A stretch of 64,000 bases of DNA from Dyadobacter sp. CY343 (GTDB lineage Bacteria; Bacteroidota; Bacteroidia; Cytophagales; Spirosomataceae), in NCBI RefSeq assembly GCF_021390335.1, contig NZ_JAJUXK010000004.1, positions 1,054,001 to 1,118,000 of the forward strand, in the 5' to 3' direction. Made by a program: the position numbers and the translations under genes. Position 1 is the stretch's first letter. Every line of letters starts with the position of its first letter. Below are positions 18,295 to 26,986 of this stretch, one piece after another. The notes below the pieces were generated by a model that did not search any database, was not told where the DNA came from, and worked only from the letters and a program-made list of their open reading frames with translations.

Positions 18295-21200
18295 ATGTAT
18301 AAAAAAATACCCCTCAACCGGGTTGTTTACAGCGCCATGAAAATCACGGCGAAACAACTGCTGATCTCCGTATTGTGCTGCGGCATATCGTTCGCGCATG
18401 CTATTTACGGTCAGGAACTGCTTAACAAGGAGATTTTCCTGAAAACGGAGTCTCTTGAAATCAAAAAAATCCTGCAAATGATCGAAAAGCAGGCCGACGT
18501 GAAGTTCGTATATAGTACATCGAGCATTCAGAAAGTGCAGAATGTTACCGTTAAAGAACTCAAAGGACCTCTTAGTAAGGTACTTGATCAGCTTCTTACG
18601 CCGCTCAATGTTTCCTACGAGGTGGTGGGCACTTCGAGGATATTACTTCGAAAAAAGCCCGTTTTAAAAACTGCTATCGGCGATAGTGGAATTCGATCCA
18701 ATGCGGCTGACCGAAATATCACCGGAAAAGTAACCGACGAAAAAGGCGACGGACTGCCGGGCGTAAATATCCTGCTGGTTGGAACGCAGCAAGGAACTTC
18801 TACCAACGAAAACGGCGACTACCGCATCACGGTGCCGGATCAGAACGCGACTTTAAAATTTTCGTTCATCGGTTACGTAAGTCAGGAAATTGCTGTGGAC
18901 AAGGATATTATCAATATATCTCTGGCTCCCGATGTGAGTGCATTGAAGGAAGTGGTCGTTGTGGGCTACGGTACGCAGGAAAAAAAGGATATTACCGGCG
19001 CAGTTTCGTCTGTGAAAGGCGCTGATTTTCAAAACCTTCCCTCCGGCGGCGCGCAGCAGGCTTTGCAGGGAAGAGCAGCCGGTGTGAATGTTGTCAGAAA
19101 TGGTGGCGCACCGGGCGATGCCGGCTCTATTCAGATCCGGGGTTTTGGTACGGTCAACAACTCCTCGCCGCTTGTTGTTATTGACGGAATTCCTTCCGGG
19201 ACCATGAATGACGTGAACCCGAATGATATCGAATCGATTGAAATTCTTAAAGATGCGTCGGCTTCTGCTATTTATGGAACGCGCGCGGCAAACGGGGTGA
19301 TCATTGTCACTACTAAGAGGGGCAAGTTTGATAACCCGCTTTCGGTCACATTGAATGGGTACGCCGGGGTCTCCAACCGCATTAAAACGCTTGACGTGCT
19401 CACTGCCCGCGAACTGGCAGTTTTAAAACAGGAAGCTTACACCAACGACGGCCTGTCTGTTCCGGAAATATGGACAGATACACAATACCAAAACCAGCTT
19501 ACCAACTGGCAGGATGAGATTTTGCAGCAGGGTTCTACCCAGAATTACGACGCGTCGATCCGTGGCGGAAGCAAGTATTCGACATTTTCAATTTCGGGAG
19601 GATACTATAAAGAAACCGGGATCATTGGAAAATCAAGCTACAAGCGACTTACATTCCGCATTAATTCGGATCATAAAATAGGTTCGAGGATCAAGATCGG
19701 ACAGAATTTTCAGTTTACAAATACACATAATACCGGCCCCGACACGCAATCTTCTCAAACAGGTCTGCTTTGGAGCGCAATCCGTTTCCATCCGGGCTTG
19801 CCGGTCAGAAATGCAAACGGTTCGTACGGTTCTACGCAGGGCTTGGGTGCATTCGGAGATATTAACAACCCGGTTTTCACGGTAGATACGCAGGATAAAG
19901 ACAATGCGCGTAACCGTTTTTTAGGTAGTGTTTTTGGTGAGATTGAAATAGCAGATGGTTTGAAACTGCGTGCAAACCTGGCTACCGACGCTACTTTCTC
20001 ACAAAGCCACACTTTTGATGTGAAGATCAACGATCAGTTCAGAACCAATTCTTATAATCAGCTAAGTGTAGGAAATGATAAAAACTGGTCGTTTTTGCAG
20101 GAATATTTTCTTTCGTATGATAAGCGTTTTGGCCAACATTCTCTTGGCTTGACCGGCGGCTATACTTCGCAGACATTCAATGATATTTTCTCGAATCAGT
20201 GGGGACGCGATTTTCCAAGTGAAGATCCTTCGCTGCGATACATGCAGTATGCCGGAACGATTGTGGCGGTACCGCTGGCTAATGGCGGAAACGGCGGCAG
20301 GAGCTACGACGCACTTGCTTCCTTTTTCGGGAGGGTGAATTATTCGTTCAAAGACCGGTATTTACTTACTGCAACAGTCCGCAGCGACGGTTCTTCCAAA
20401 TTTGCTCCCGGAAATCAATGGGGCTACTTCCCGGCATTCTCGGCAGGCTGGCGAATTTCAGAAGAAGATTTTTTCAAAAATGCATTGCCGATGTTTGGCA
20501 ACTTCAAGCTGACCGGCGGTTGGGGCAGGCTGGGTAACCAGAATGTAGCCTCCCTCCAATATCTCGCTCTGATCAACTCTACGTACCGTTATGCATTTGG
20601 TAACGGAGGTGTTCAGAATCAGGTTTCCGGTGCGGCACAAAGTCGGTTAGCTAACCTTCATATTGGCTGGGAAACTGCCGAAATGAGCAATTTTGGATTG
20701 GAAATGGAGCTTTTTAAAAACAGCCTGTTTTTCTCAGCTAATTATTTTATCAAGAACACCAAGGATATGTTGCTCGCGCCGCCTTCAATAGGCACGATCG
20801 GGTCAGCTACAATCCCGGACCAGAATATTGGTCAGCTGCAAAATAAAGGACTGGAACTGGAAGCTTCGTACCGGCACACAGTGGGTGCTGTTACGTTCAA
20901 TCTGAGCGGCAATGCCACTTTTATCCAAAATAAGATCACAAGACTTGCTACTCCGGGAGGTTTCCTGGCGACGCAGCTTTACGGTCGCGGCCAGCAGGAA
21001 ATCGTAAGAACTTATGAAGGCCAGCCTTACGGTACTTTTTATGGTTATAAAACCGATGGGATTTACCAGAGTCAGGGAGAAATCGATTCCGATGCGAATA
21101 TCGCAAACGATTCGCGACGCACCGACGGGCTGATCAAGCCGGGTGATGTCAGGTTCCAGGATCTGAATGGAAACGGGATTGTGGACGACGATGACCGGAC

Positions 21201-21732
21201 GATTATCGGAAGCCCGCAACCGAAGGTCAATTACGGATTCTCGGCAGGCGCCAATTGGAAAGGATTTGACCTGAACCTGTTTTTTGTTGGTGTTGGTGGA
21301 TCCAAGATTTTCAATGCAGACAGAATGCAGGGACTCGACGCCAGCTATTCTTTCAATTTATATGCGGAAGCAAATGAGCGGTGGCATGGAGCAGGAACCG
21401 GCAATACGGTACCGCGCGTGAGCATTGACAATGCAAACCGTAATTTCCGTCCTTCTGATCTTTTTGTTGAAAAAGGAGATTACCTGCGATTGAAAAACCT
21501 GACGCTGGGATACACAATTCCAAAAGATGCGATCGGCAAATTGAAAATGTCACAGGCGAGGATTTATGTAACCGGTCAGAATATTCTGACTTTCACCAAA
21601 TATTCGGGACTTAACCCTGAACTGGGCTACGTAGGGAACGTTGGCAACGGATCTTACAACCAGCTGAATGTGGATTATGCGCAATACCCGCAAGCCCGCA
21701 CGTGGACAATCGGAGCTACGCTGAGTTTCTAA
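18295..21732 (+). CDS. SusC/RagA TonB-dependent receptor with STN signalling domain
   Basis: A protein of 1145 residues from ATG 18295; an alternative ATG at 18265 overlaps fecR by 8 bases. After a signal peptide ending AIYGQ come, in order, an STN domain (EIFLKTESLEIKKILQMIEKQ, about residues 40-95) that contacts FecR; a carboxypeptidase-like beta-sandwich (ITGKVTDEKGDGLPGVNILL, about 140-215); the plug (VVVGYGTQEKKDITGAVSSV, then VVIDGIPSG and DIESIEILKDASASAIYGTRAANGV); and a long beta-barrel ending in ATLSF. It imports a glycan or other large nutrient with the SusD encoded next and signals its presence to the sigma/anti-sigma pair. No hydrolase gene adjoins, so the substrate is unknown. 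Confidence 0.95.
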   Translation: MYKKIPLNRVVYSAMKITAKQLLISVLCCGISFAHAIYGQELLNKEIFLKTESLEIKKILQMIEKQADVKFVYSTSSIQKVQNVTVKELKGPLSKVLDQLLTPLNVSYEVVGTSRILLRKKPVLKTAIGDSGIRSNAADRNITGKVTDEKGDGLPGVNILLVGTQQGTSTNENGDYRITVPDQNATLKFSFIGYVSQEIAVDKDIINISLAPDVSALKEVVVVGYGTQEKKDITGAVSSVKGADFQNLPSGGAQQALQGRAAGVNVVRNGGAPGDAGSIQIRGFGTVNNSSPLVVIDGIPSGTMNDVNPNDIESIEILKDASASAIYGTRAANGVIIVTTKRGKFDNPLSVTLNGYAGVSNRIKTLDVLTARELAVLKQEAYTNDGLSVPEIWTDTQYQNQLTNWQDEILQQGSTQNYDASIRGGSKYSTFSISGGYYKETGIIGKSSYKRLTFRINSDHKIGSRIKIGQNFQFTNTHNTGPDTQSSQTGLLWSAIRFHPGLPVRNANGSYGSTQGLGAFGDINNPVFTVDTQDKDNARNRFLGSVFGEIEIADGLKLRANLATDATFSQSHTFDVKINDQFRTNSYNQLSVGNDKNWSFLQEYFLSYDKRFGQHSLGLTGGYTSQTFNDIFSNQWGRDFPSEDPSLRYMQYAGTIVAVPLANGGNGGRSYDALASFFGRVNYSFKDRYLLTATVRSDGSSKFAPGNQWGYFPAFSAGWRISEEDFFKNALPMFGNFKLTGGWGRLGNQNVASLQYLALINSTYRYAFGNGGVQNQVSGAAQSRLANLHIGWETAEMSNFGLEMELFKNSLFFSANYFIKNTKDMLLAPPSIGTIGSATIPDQNIGQLQNKGLELEASYRHTVGAVTFNLSGNATFIQNKITRLATPGGFLATQLYGRGQQEIVRTYEGQPYGTFYGYKTDGIYQSQGEIDSDANIANDSRRTDGLIKPGDVRFQDLNGNGIVDDDDRTIIGSPQPKVNYGFSAGANWKGFDLNLFFVGVGGSKIFNADRMQGLDASYSFNLYAEANERWHGAGTGNTVPRVSIDNANRNFRPSDLFVEKGDYLRLKNLTLGYTIPKDAIGKLKMSQARIYVTGQNILTFTKYSGLNPELGYVGNVGNGSYNQLNVDYAQYPQARTWTIGATLSF

Positions 21733-21771
21733 AATCCCAAGTTCAGATTTACACCCAAGACTTTCAGAACA

Positions 21772-23211
21772 ATGAAAAAAATAACAATACTATCTGCATA
21801 CATCGCGCTCGCCATGCTCACAAGCTGCGACGATCTGCTTGAAACCACGCCTTACGGACAGGTTACCTCCCAGCAATACTGGCGGAATGGCGACGATGTG
21901 ATCGCTGCCGTGAATGCAGTTTATGCGCCGTTGCTCGATGAAGACGGTTTTGCGCACACCGAATATACCTTCGACAATTGCTCGGACGATATGAACCGCG
22001 CCGGCGATCACTCGGATGAAACTTCGCTCGAAATGTTCACTTTCGACGCTTCCAATTCGCATATTCTGGCTACCTGGAAAACGAAATACGAAGTTATCTC
22101 GCGGGCCAATGCGGTTTTGATCAATGCGCCGAAGGTTGAAATGGACGAAACTTTGAAAAACCGCAGCCTGGGTGAAGCCTATTTCCTACGTGGCTTTGTG
22201 TATTGGAGACTTTCGCTGATTTACGGCGAAGTACCTATTTTGCTCGAAGAAGATGCACTGGCATTGAATTTCAACAAACCGAAATCCACACTGGCAGAAG
22301 TGCGCGCACAAGCTGAATCGGACTTTTTGAAAGCAGCTTCGTTACTTCCCGTGTCGCACGCGGCAACGGAGGCGGGCAGGGTAACACAAGGTTCAGCAAA
22401 TGGTTTTTTGGCCAAATTATACGTTTACGAAGAACAATGGGCGAAAGCGATCGAAGCGAGCACGAAGGTAACTTCCAATGCCGCCTACAAACTGGCGACC
22501 GGATTTAACCAGAATTTCGAGCTGGCTACCGAAAATAATCCTGAGATCCTGTTCTCGCTGCAATACGAAACCGGCTGGACGACAGACAACTCTCCTACTT
22601 TTTACCACACGCCGCAGGCTTTCGGCGGCTGGGGATTTCATGAGCCTATTGAGGATCTGGTGAAAGAATTTGAAACCGGCGATACGCGCAAGTCCTCTTC
22701 TATTTTCAGTCCGGGCGATAAGGTTGACCGCAATGCGCAGGGCGAAGAGATTTTCGCAAAAAATATGACCCGCGTAACTGGTTATGCATTCAAAAAGTAC
22801 ACGCAGTTCGCTGAAAACGGGGATATGAGCCAAAGTCTGAATGCGCCGTTTTTGAGAACTGCCGATGTATACCTTCTGGCCGCCGAAGCGAAGATCCGGT
22901 CCGGTGCAAATGGCGATGCAGAGTTGAATGCAGTCAGAAAACGTGCTGGTTTGGCGGCAGTTACGAATGCGACGATGAAGAACATCATGCACGAAAGGCG
23001 CGTGGAACTTGCGGGCGAAAACGAGCGCCACCAGGATCTGATGCGCTGGGACAAAGCAGGTCTGATCGATATTTCGGCACATTACAAGGTCGATCGCGGA
23101 CCTAGCAAGCCGGCGCGCAACTTCGTCAAACCAAAGCATTACTATTTCCCGCTTCCGCAACGCGAGGTGGATTTGAGTAATGGTACATTGATCCAGAATA
23201 GTAATTATTGA
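21772..23211 (+). CDS. SusD/RagB-family binding lipoprotein
   Basis: A protein of 479 residues with a lipoprotein signal (KKITILSAYIALAML, lipobox TSC then DDLLET). It has the family layout: AVNAVYAPLLDEDG near residue 45, helical TPR-like region SLGEAYFLRGFVYWRLSLIYGEVPIL, PTFYHTPQAFGGWGFHEPIEDLVKEFETGD, and the C-terminal MHERRVELAGENERHQDLMRW block. It follows the STN-type susC after 39 bases and should form the lid of that transporter. It differs clearly in sequence from the SusD at 1567-3060, so the two loci handle different substrates. Confidence 0.95.
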   Translation: MKKITILSAYIALAMLTSCDDLLETTPYGQVTSQQYWRNGDDVIAAVNAVYAPLLDEDGFAHTEYTFDNCSDDMNRAGDHSDETSLEMFTFDASNSHILATWKTKYEVISRANAVLINAPKVEMDETLKNRSLGEAYFLRGFVYWRLSLIYGEVPILLEEDALALNFNKPKSTLAEVRAQAESDFLKAASLLPVSHAATEAGRVTQGSANGFLAKLYVYEEQWAKAIEASTKVTSNAAYKLATGFNQNFELATENNPEILFSLQYETGWTTDNSPTFYHTPQAFGGWGFHEPIEDLVKEFETGDTRKSSSIFSPGDKVDRNAQGEEIFAKNMTRVTGYAFKKYTQFAENGDMSQSLNAPFLRTADVYLLAAEAKIRSGANGDAELNAVRKRAGLAAVTNATMKNIMHERRVELAGENERHQDLMRWDKAGLIDISAHYKVDRGPSKPARNFVKPKHYYFPLPQREVDLSNGTLIQNSNY

Positions 23212-23241
23212 TATTTTTGATCAAATAAGTCAACCCAGATA

Positions 23242-23667
23242 TTGAAGAAGTCACTTACCATTCTTGCGTTCTCATGGATATTGAGCGGTTGCTCGTCGCA
23301 CGAAGAGGCTATTGTGGGCTTATGGAGAACTGATTCCATTTCTAATTATGTAAATGGATTCAGTTTTACCAATGATACCAAAGATGCGCATTGGTCCTAT
23401 TTTGAATATAGAAGGGACGGATCTTTGTTTGAGCGGCGTAAAGGCGAATACAGAAAATCCGCCTATAAACTGATCTCAAAAGATTCGCTTGTTTACCTTG
23501 ATTCAACAGGAAAAGTGATCAATGGTTATCAGATATTGAATTTAAATGAAAGGAGCCTGGTGCTTAAAAAAGCGCAGGCTCCCTATCTTTCCGGTAAAAA
23601 TCAGGAATTGTATCAGATCAGGTATTTTTCCAAAGCTTCTCCTAAAAACCTGCCAGCTGAGGAGTAA
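23242..23667 (+). CDS. Small lipocalin-like lipoprotein of unknown function
   Basis: A protein of 141 residues starting at TTG 23242, 30 bases after susD. A lipoprotein signal is clear (KKSLTILAFSWILSGC, cysteine followed by SSHEE). The mature part begins with IVGLWRTDSIS and has alternating beta strands (WSYFEYRRDGSLFERRKGEYR, YKLISKDSLVYLD, NERSLVLKKA) like the lipocalin-like barrel domains that start with G-x-W. No ligand or function can be assigned. The position after susCD suggests it belongs to that regulated locus. Confidence 0.7.
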   Translation: MKKSLTILAFSWILSGCSSHEEAIVGLWRTDSISNYVNGFSFTNDTKDAHWSYFEYRRDGSLFERRKGEYRKSAYKLISKDSLVYLDSTGKVINGYQILNLNERSLVLKKAQAPYLSGKNQELYQIRYFSKASPKNLPAEE

Positions 23668-23675
23668 AAGGCTTT

Positions 23676-24992
23676 TTAGCCAACCAATACCCTCACTTTC
23701 TTAATCCGCTTCTTGTCCGCGGACTGAACTTTAAAGGTCACTTTTCTGTGGGTGGCTACTTCGCCGGTTCTCGGTAACCTTGAAAACAATTCAAGCAACA
23801 AACCGGCCAGTGATTCACTATGGCCTCTAACTTCCTCAAAATAATCACTTTCCAGACCAAGTAATCTGCAAAGGTCATTGATCAGCACCTTGGCTTCGAA
23901 CACGTAGGTATTTTCATCTACCTGGGTGTAGTTAACCTCGTCGTCTTCATCATATTCGTCGTTAATATCCCCGAAAATTTCCTCGATAATATCTTCGAGC
24001 GTAATCAGCCCGCTGGTACCGCCATATTCGTCCACCACGATCGCCATATGCACGCGCCGGCTTTGAAAATCCTTCATTAGATCGTCCAGTCGCTTGCTTT
24101 CAGGGATAAAGTAAACCGGGCGAATTAACTTTTGCCAGTTGAAATGTTCATCAAGATGGATATGCGGCAGCAGGTCTTTTACATTCAGAATACCTTCCAC
24201 ATGATCCAGATCGTCGCGGAATATAGGAACCCGCGAGTAGCCCGACTTATTGATCTTGTCCATTAACTCGTGGAAATCAAGGTCAATATCGAAGGCGGTG
24301 ATATGCAAGCGGGCCTGCATTGCTTTTCTTGCGATCGTCTGCCTGAAATTAGCCAGGCCGCGGAGCAGGTCGGTTTCTTCTTCGCTTTCCGCTTTCGCTT
24401 CCAGCATTTCTGTCGTGATCTGTGCGCCTTCCGGCGTGAATATGCCGAAGAAGTAACCCATTTTTAAAACGGGCTGGGTGAGCGGCTGACAGATTTTGAT
24501 CAAAAACCGGGTCAATCCCGAAATGCGGGGAATGATTTCATTTGCACGCCGGGCTGCGTTATAGCGCACGATCGCATCAACCCAGATCCAGAAAGCAAGC
24601 AGGGCCAATCCCAGCCAGCGGAAGTTCTCGTTCTGTGGGTTTTCCAAAAAAAACCAGACAAGCCGGACGGCCAGTAACAACGCAAAAAGTGTGATTGCGC
24701 GCTGAACAAGCGATAATGCGGTTTGCTGAATGCGGGTTGGAAGTTGATTTTCCTCATCGGGTTTTCGGTCCCAGGGGTTTTCCATTGCGCCGGCAGCGGC
24801 ATAAGCGGCGCGGATTCCGGAAAGGGATAATGAGAAGAGGAATAGAAAAATTACGAGGATTAAATCGTAGGGAGCTAAGAAATCAACGGGTACAAATGCC
24901 CCTGCCAGAACGGATTGCGTACATTTTTGGGGAATTGAAATCCCCGTACGCGTTCGGGCAAGCGGGTCGTCACTGTCTGCGGTCTCCTTCAC
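23676..24992 (-). CDS. gldE: GldE-like CNNM/CorC-family membrane protein
   Basis: A protein of 438 residues with three or four N-terminal membrane segments (LILVIFLFLFSLSLSG, ITLFALLLAVRLVWFF, WLGLALLAFWIWV), a CBS pair (about residues 220-345, including FDIDLDFHELMDKINKSGYSRVPIF and HMAIVVDEYGGTSGLITLEDIIEEIFGDI) and a C-terminal CorC/HlyC domain (YVFEAKVLINDLCRLLGL). The family includes magnesium/cobalt efflux proteins. In Bacteroidota the member located after mutY and ssb is GldE, needed for gliding or type IX secretion, and that neighbourhood is present here. The start is a GTG; the first membrane segment is shorter and more degenerate than usual for the DUF21 domain. gldD does not follow in the window. 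Confidence 0.85.
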   Translation of the reverse strand: MKETADSDDPLARTRTGISIPQKCTQSVLAGAFVPVDFLAPYDLILVIFLFLFSLSLSGIRAAYAAAGAMENPWDRKPDEENQLPTRIQQTALSLVQRAITLFALLLAVRLVWFFLENPQNENFRWLGLALLAFWIWVDAIVRYNAARRANEIIPRISGLTRFLIKICQPLTQPVLKMGYFFGIFTPEGAQITTEMLEAKAESEEETDLLRGLANFRQTIARKAMQARLHITAFDIDLDFHELMDKINKSGYSRVPIFRDDLDHVEGILNVKDLLPHIHLDEHFNWQKLIRPVYFIPESKRLDDLMKDFQSRRVHMAIVVDEYGGTSGLITLEDIIEEIFGDINDEYDEDDEVNYTQVDENTYVFEAKVLINDLCRLLGLESDYFEEVRGHSESLAGLLLELFSRLPRTGEVATHRKVTFKVQSADKKRIKKVRVLVG

Positions 24993-25117
24993 GGAATATA
25001 GTAAATTGTTGATTTAAATTTCAATAAGATAAATGTAGCTATTATGGTTCGAAAAAGGTACTTCCAGCCCAATAATTACACTATCTCTGCTGAACCAACG
25101 ATTTAATCCCCAATAAA

Positions 25118-25609
25118 TCAAAATGGCAGATCGTCGTCGTCGTTACTGCCCGATGCCAGCGACGGCGGGATCGGATCAGAGGAGCGTGGCGCCTGTGCGG
25201 CTCTTGGCTGCTGATTTTGCTGCTGATATCCTCCGCCGCTTTCTCCGCCGGGAGCTGAGCCCGGTGTGGAGCCCGATGGTCCGCCCAGTAACGTCATACT
25301 ATTTGCGCGAATAGTAACGCCCGTACGCTGCTGGCCTTCTTTGTCCGTCCAGCTGTCGGTACGAATGCGCCCTTCGATATAAACCTGATTTCCTTTTTTG
25401 AGATATTTCTCCGCTACTTTGGCAAGTCCTTCCCAAAGTTCGATGCGGTGCCACTCGGTATTGTCCACGCGCTCGCCGCTTTTATTGGTATAGCTTTCAG
25501 TAGTAGCGATATTGAATTTCGCAACTGCCGAGCCGCTTTCCAGGTAACGAACCTCCGGGTCACTGCCCAGGTTACCAATCAAAATTACTTTATTAACACT
25601 TCCTGCCAT
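25118..25609 (-). CDS. ssb: Single-stranded DNA-binding protein
   Basis: A protein of 163 residues. The OB fold covers residues 1-110 (NKVILIGNLGSDPEVRYLESG, VAKFNIATTESY, DNTEWHRIELWEGLAKVAEKYLKKGNQVYIEGRI). It is followed by a glycine/glutamine-rich flexible linker and the acidic tip DDDDLPF that recruits repair and replication partners. It binds and protects single-stranded DNA as a tetramer. It lies between gldE and the mutY region as in many Bacteroidota, but two accessory genes now separate it from mutY. Confidence 0.96.
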   Translation of the reverse strand: MAGSVNKVILIGNLGSDPEVRYLESGSAVAKFNIATTESYTNKSGERVDNTEWHRIELWEGLAKVAEKYLKKGNQVYIEGRIRTDSWTDKEGQQRTGVTIRANSMTLLGGPSGSTPGSAPGGESGGGYQQQNQQPRAAQAPRSSDPIPPSLASGSNDDDDLPF

Positions 25610-25669
25610 GATTCTTAGTTGTGGATTGAATGATGATTTAAAGATAAAAATATAAAAACAAATGCGCCG

Positions 25670-26875
25670 CTAAATGTCCTGCTCAGTTATCCTGCCGCTG
25701 ATCTTATCTTTCAAAATCAATTTATTACGCCCGTCGTGGGTTACTTCTTTTTTGATTAAGTAGTAATCTTCATCGTAGGAAACGTAGTTGGAAGGCTTCG
25801 TAACTCCTTCTTTCCCCCGCCATACAGGCAGTTCTACTTTCTCCCACAATTTGGTTTTGGCCGATTTATAAGCCGCGTCGATCACTGCATTCACGACATA
25901 TCCATCATAAAAAGTCTCAGCCGGCTCGGTACCTTTTTCGGCAGAGTTGAACATATCCGTAAACATGTGGTTATAGCCCAGATCATTCACTTCGTCGCCT
26001 ACCGGAAACAGCCAGCCCGTATTGCTTTCGGCCTTTTCAGCAACATATTCTTCTCCTGAACCCTCGGAGTTCTGGCCGGTTGTGAACATTTCAAAACCTG
26101 TTCGCAGAAAATTATTGATCCAAATCGTGCCTTCAGTTCCCATTACTTCGTCGCGCAGATCCATTCCGCCGCGGAAAGTCCAGCTTACCTCAAACTGCCC
26201 GATCGCGCCGTTTTCATATTTGACCAATGCAATTGCATGGTCTTCCGCATCGATCGGTTTCACCTGCGTATCTGCCCAGCACATTACTTCCACCGGCCGG
26301 ATATCCTTTCCGATGAAGTTCCGCGAAATCTCAATGCAGTGACAGCCCAAATCCAGGATACAACCGCCGCCAGCCTGCTCGATATCCCAAAACCACTCAC
26401 TATGCGGCCCCGGATGCGCCTCGCGCGACTTCGCCCATATAATGCGGCCCAGCGAACCGTTTTTCACACTTTCCAGCGATTTCAGGAATTTTGGGGTATA
26501 GCAAAGATCTTCCAGGTAACCTGCAAAAATGCCTGCATCTTCCACAGCTTTCATCATGCGCAAAGCTTCTTCGCCATTTCTGCCCAAGGGTTTAGTGGAA
26601 ACAACCGCCTTTTTATGTTTGGCGCAAAGCATTACCGCCTGCTCATGGATATTATTCGGCAGTGCAATACATACCATATTCACATCAGGATGTGCGATCA
26701 CTTCCTCCATATTGGAAGACCAGAAGTCGCAACCGTAATCGGCAGCAAACTTCTTCGCGCTTTCTTCCCGCCGCGCGTAAATGGCCACAACCCTGTCGCG
26801 GCCGCGCTGTCCGTGAATAGATTCAGCATAAAACCGCCCAATAAAGCCGGAGCCTAGCATTGCTATTTTTTGCAT
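25670..26875 (-). CDS. Gfo/Idh/MocA-family NAD(P)-dependent oxidoreductase
   Basis: A protein of 401 residues. The start at 26875 (MQKIAMLGSGFIG) is preferred, because the ATG 12 bases upstream lies in a repeat arm. The N-terminal Rossmann fold has GSGFIGRF, and the C-terminal alpha/beta domain has GGGCILDLGCHCIEISR, a form of the GGG-DxGxH motif. The usual EKP motif reads STKPLGRN here, keeping the lysine but losing the glutamate. The family oxidises sugars and related alcohols; the substrate is unknown. It is downstream of, and probably co-transcribed with, a phytanoyl-CoA dioxygenase-like gene; the pair interrupts the usual mutY-ssb order. Confidence 0.88.
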   Translation of the reverse strand: MQKIAMLGSGFIGRFYAESIHGQRGRDRVVAIYARREESAKKFAADYGCDFWSSNMEEVIAHPDVNMVCIALPNNIHEQAVMLCAKHKKAVVSTKPLGRNGEEALRMMKAVEDAGIFAGYLEDLCYTPKFLKSLESVKNGSLGRIIWAKSREAHPGPHSEWFWDIEQAGGGCILDLGCHCIEISRNFIGKDIRPVEVMCWADTQVKPIDAEDHAIALVKYENGAIGQFEVSWTFRGGMDLRDEVMGTEGTIWINNFLRTGFEMFTTGQNSEGSGEEYVAEKAESNTGWLFPVGDEVNDLGYNHMFTDMFNSAEKGTEPAETFYDGYVVNAVIDAAYKSAKTKLWEKVELPVWRGKEGVTKPSNYVSYDEDYYLIKKEVTHDGRNKLILKDKISGRITEQDI

Positions 26876-26881
26876 AACATT

Positions 26882-26983
26882 GGTCATTAATTGTCATAAC
26901 TAGTCATTTTTAGTCATTGATTGTAAAAAGGACATTTGACAATAAATGACCACAAATGACAACCCGTGACTATCAATGACAAT
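26882..26983. repeat. Facing inverted arms of GTCATT-type short words
   Basis: A left arm (26882-26924: GTCATTAATT, GTCATAACTA, GTCATTTTTA, GTCATTGATT) faces a right arm (26935-26983: ACAATAAATGAC, CACAAATGAC, CCGTGAC, CAATGAC). They are separated by about 10 bases, so the transcript can fold into a long imperfect hairpin. It fills the whole gap between two minus-strand genes. Confidence 0.85.
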
Positions 26984-26986
26984 TTT

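Noticed and set aside
22417..23160. 247-codon minus-strand frame inside susD
   Set aside because: Antisense shadow of a conserved SusD gene; cysteine/arginine-rich product of no known type.
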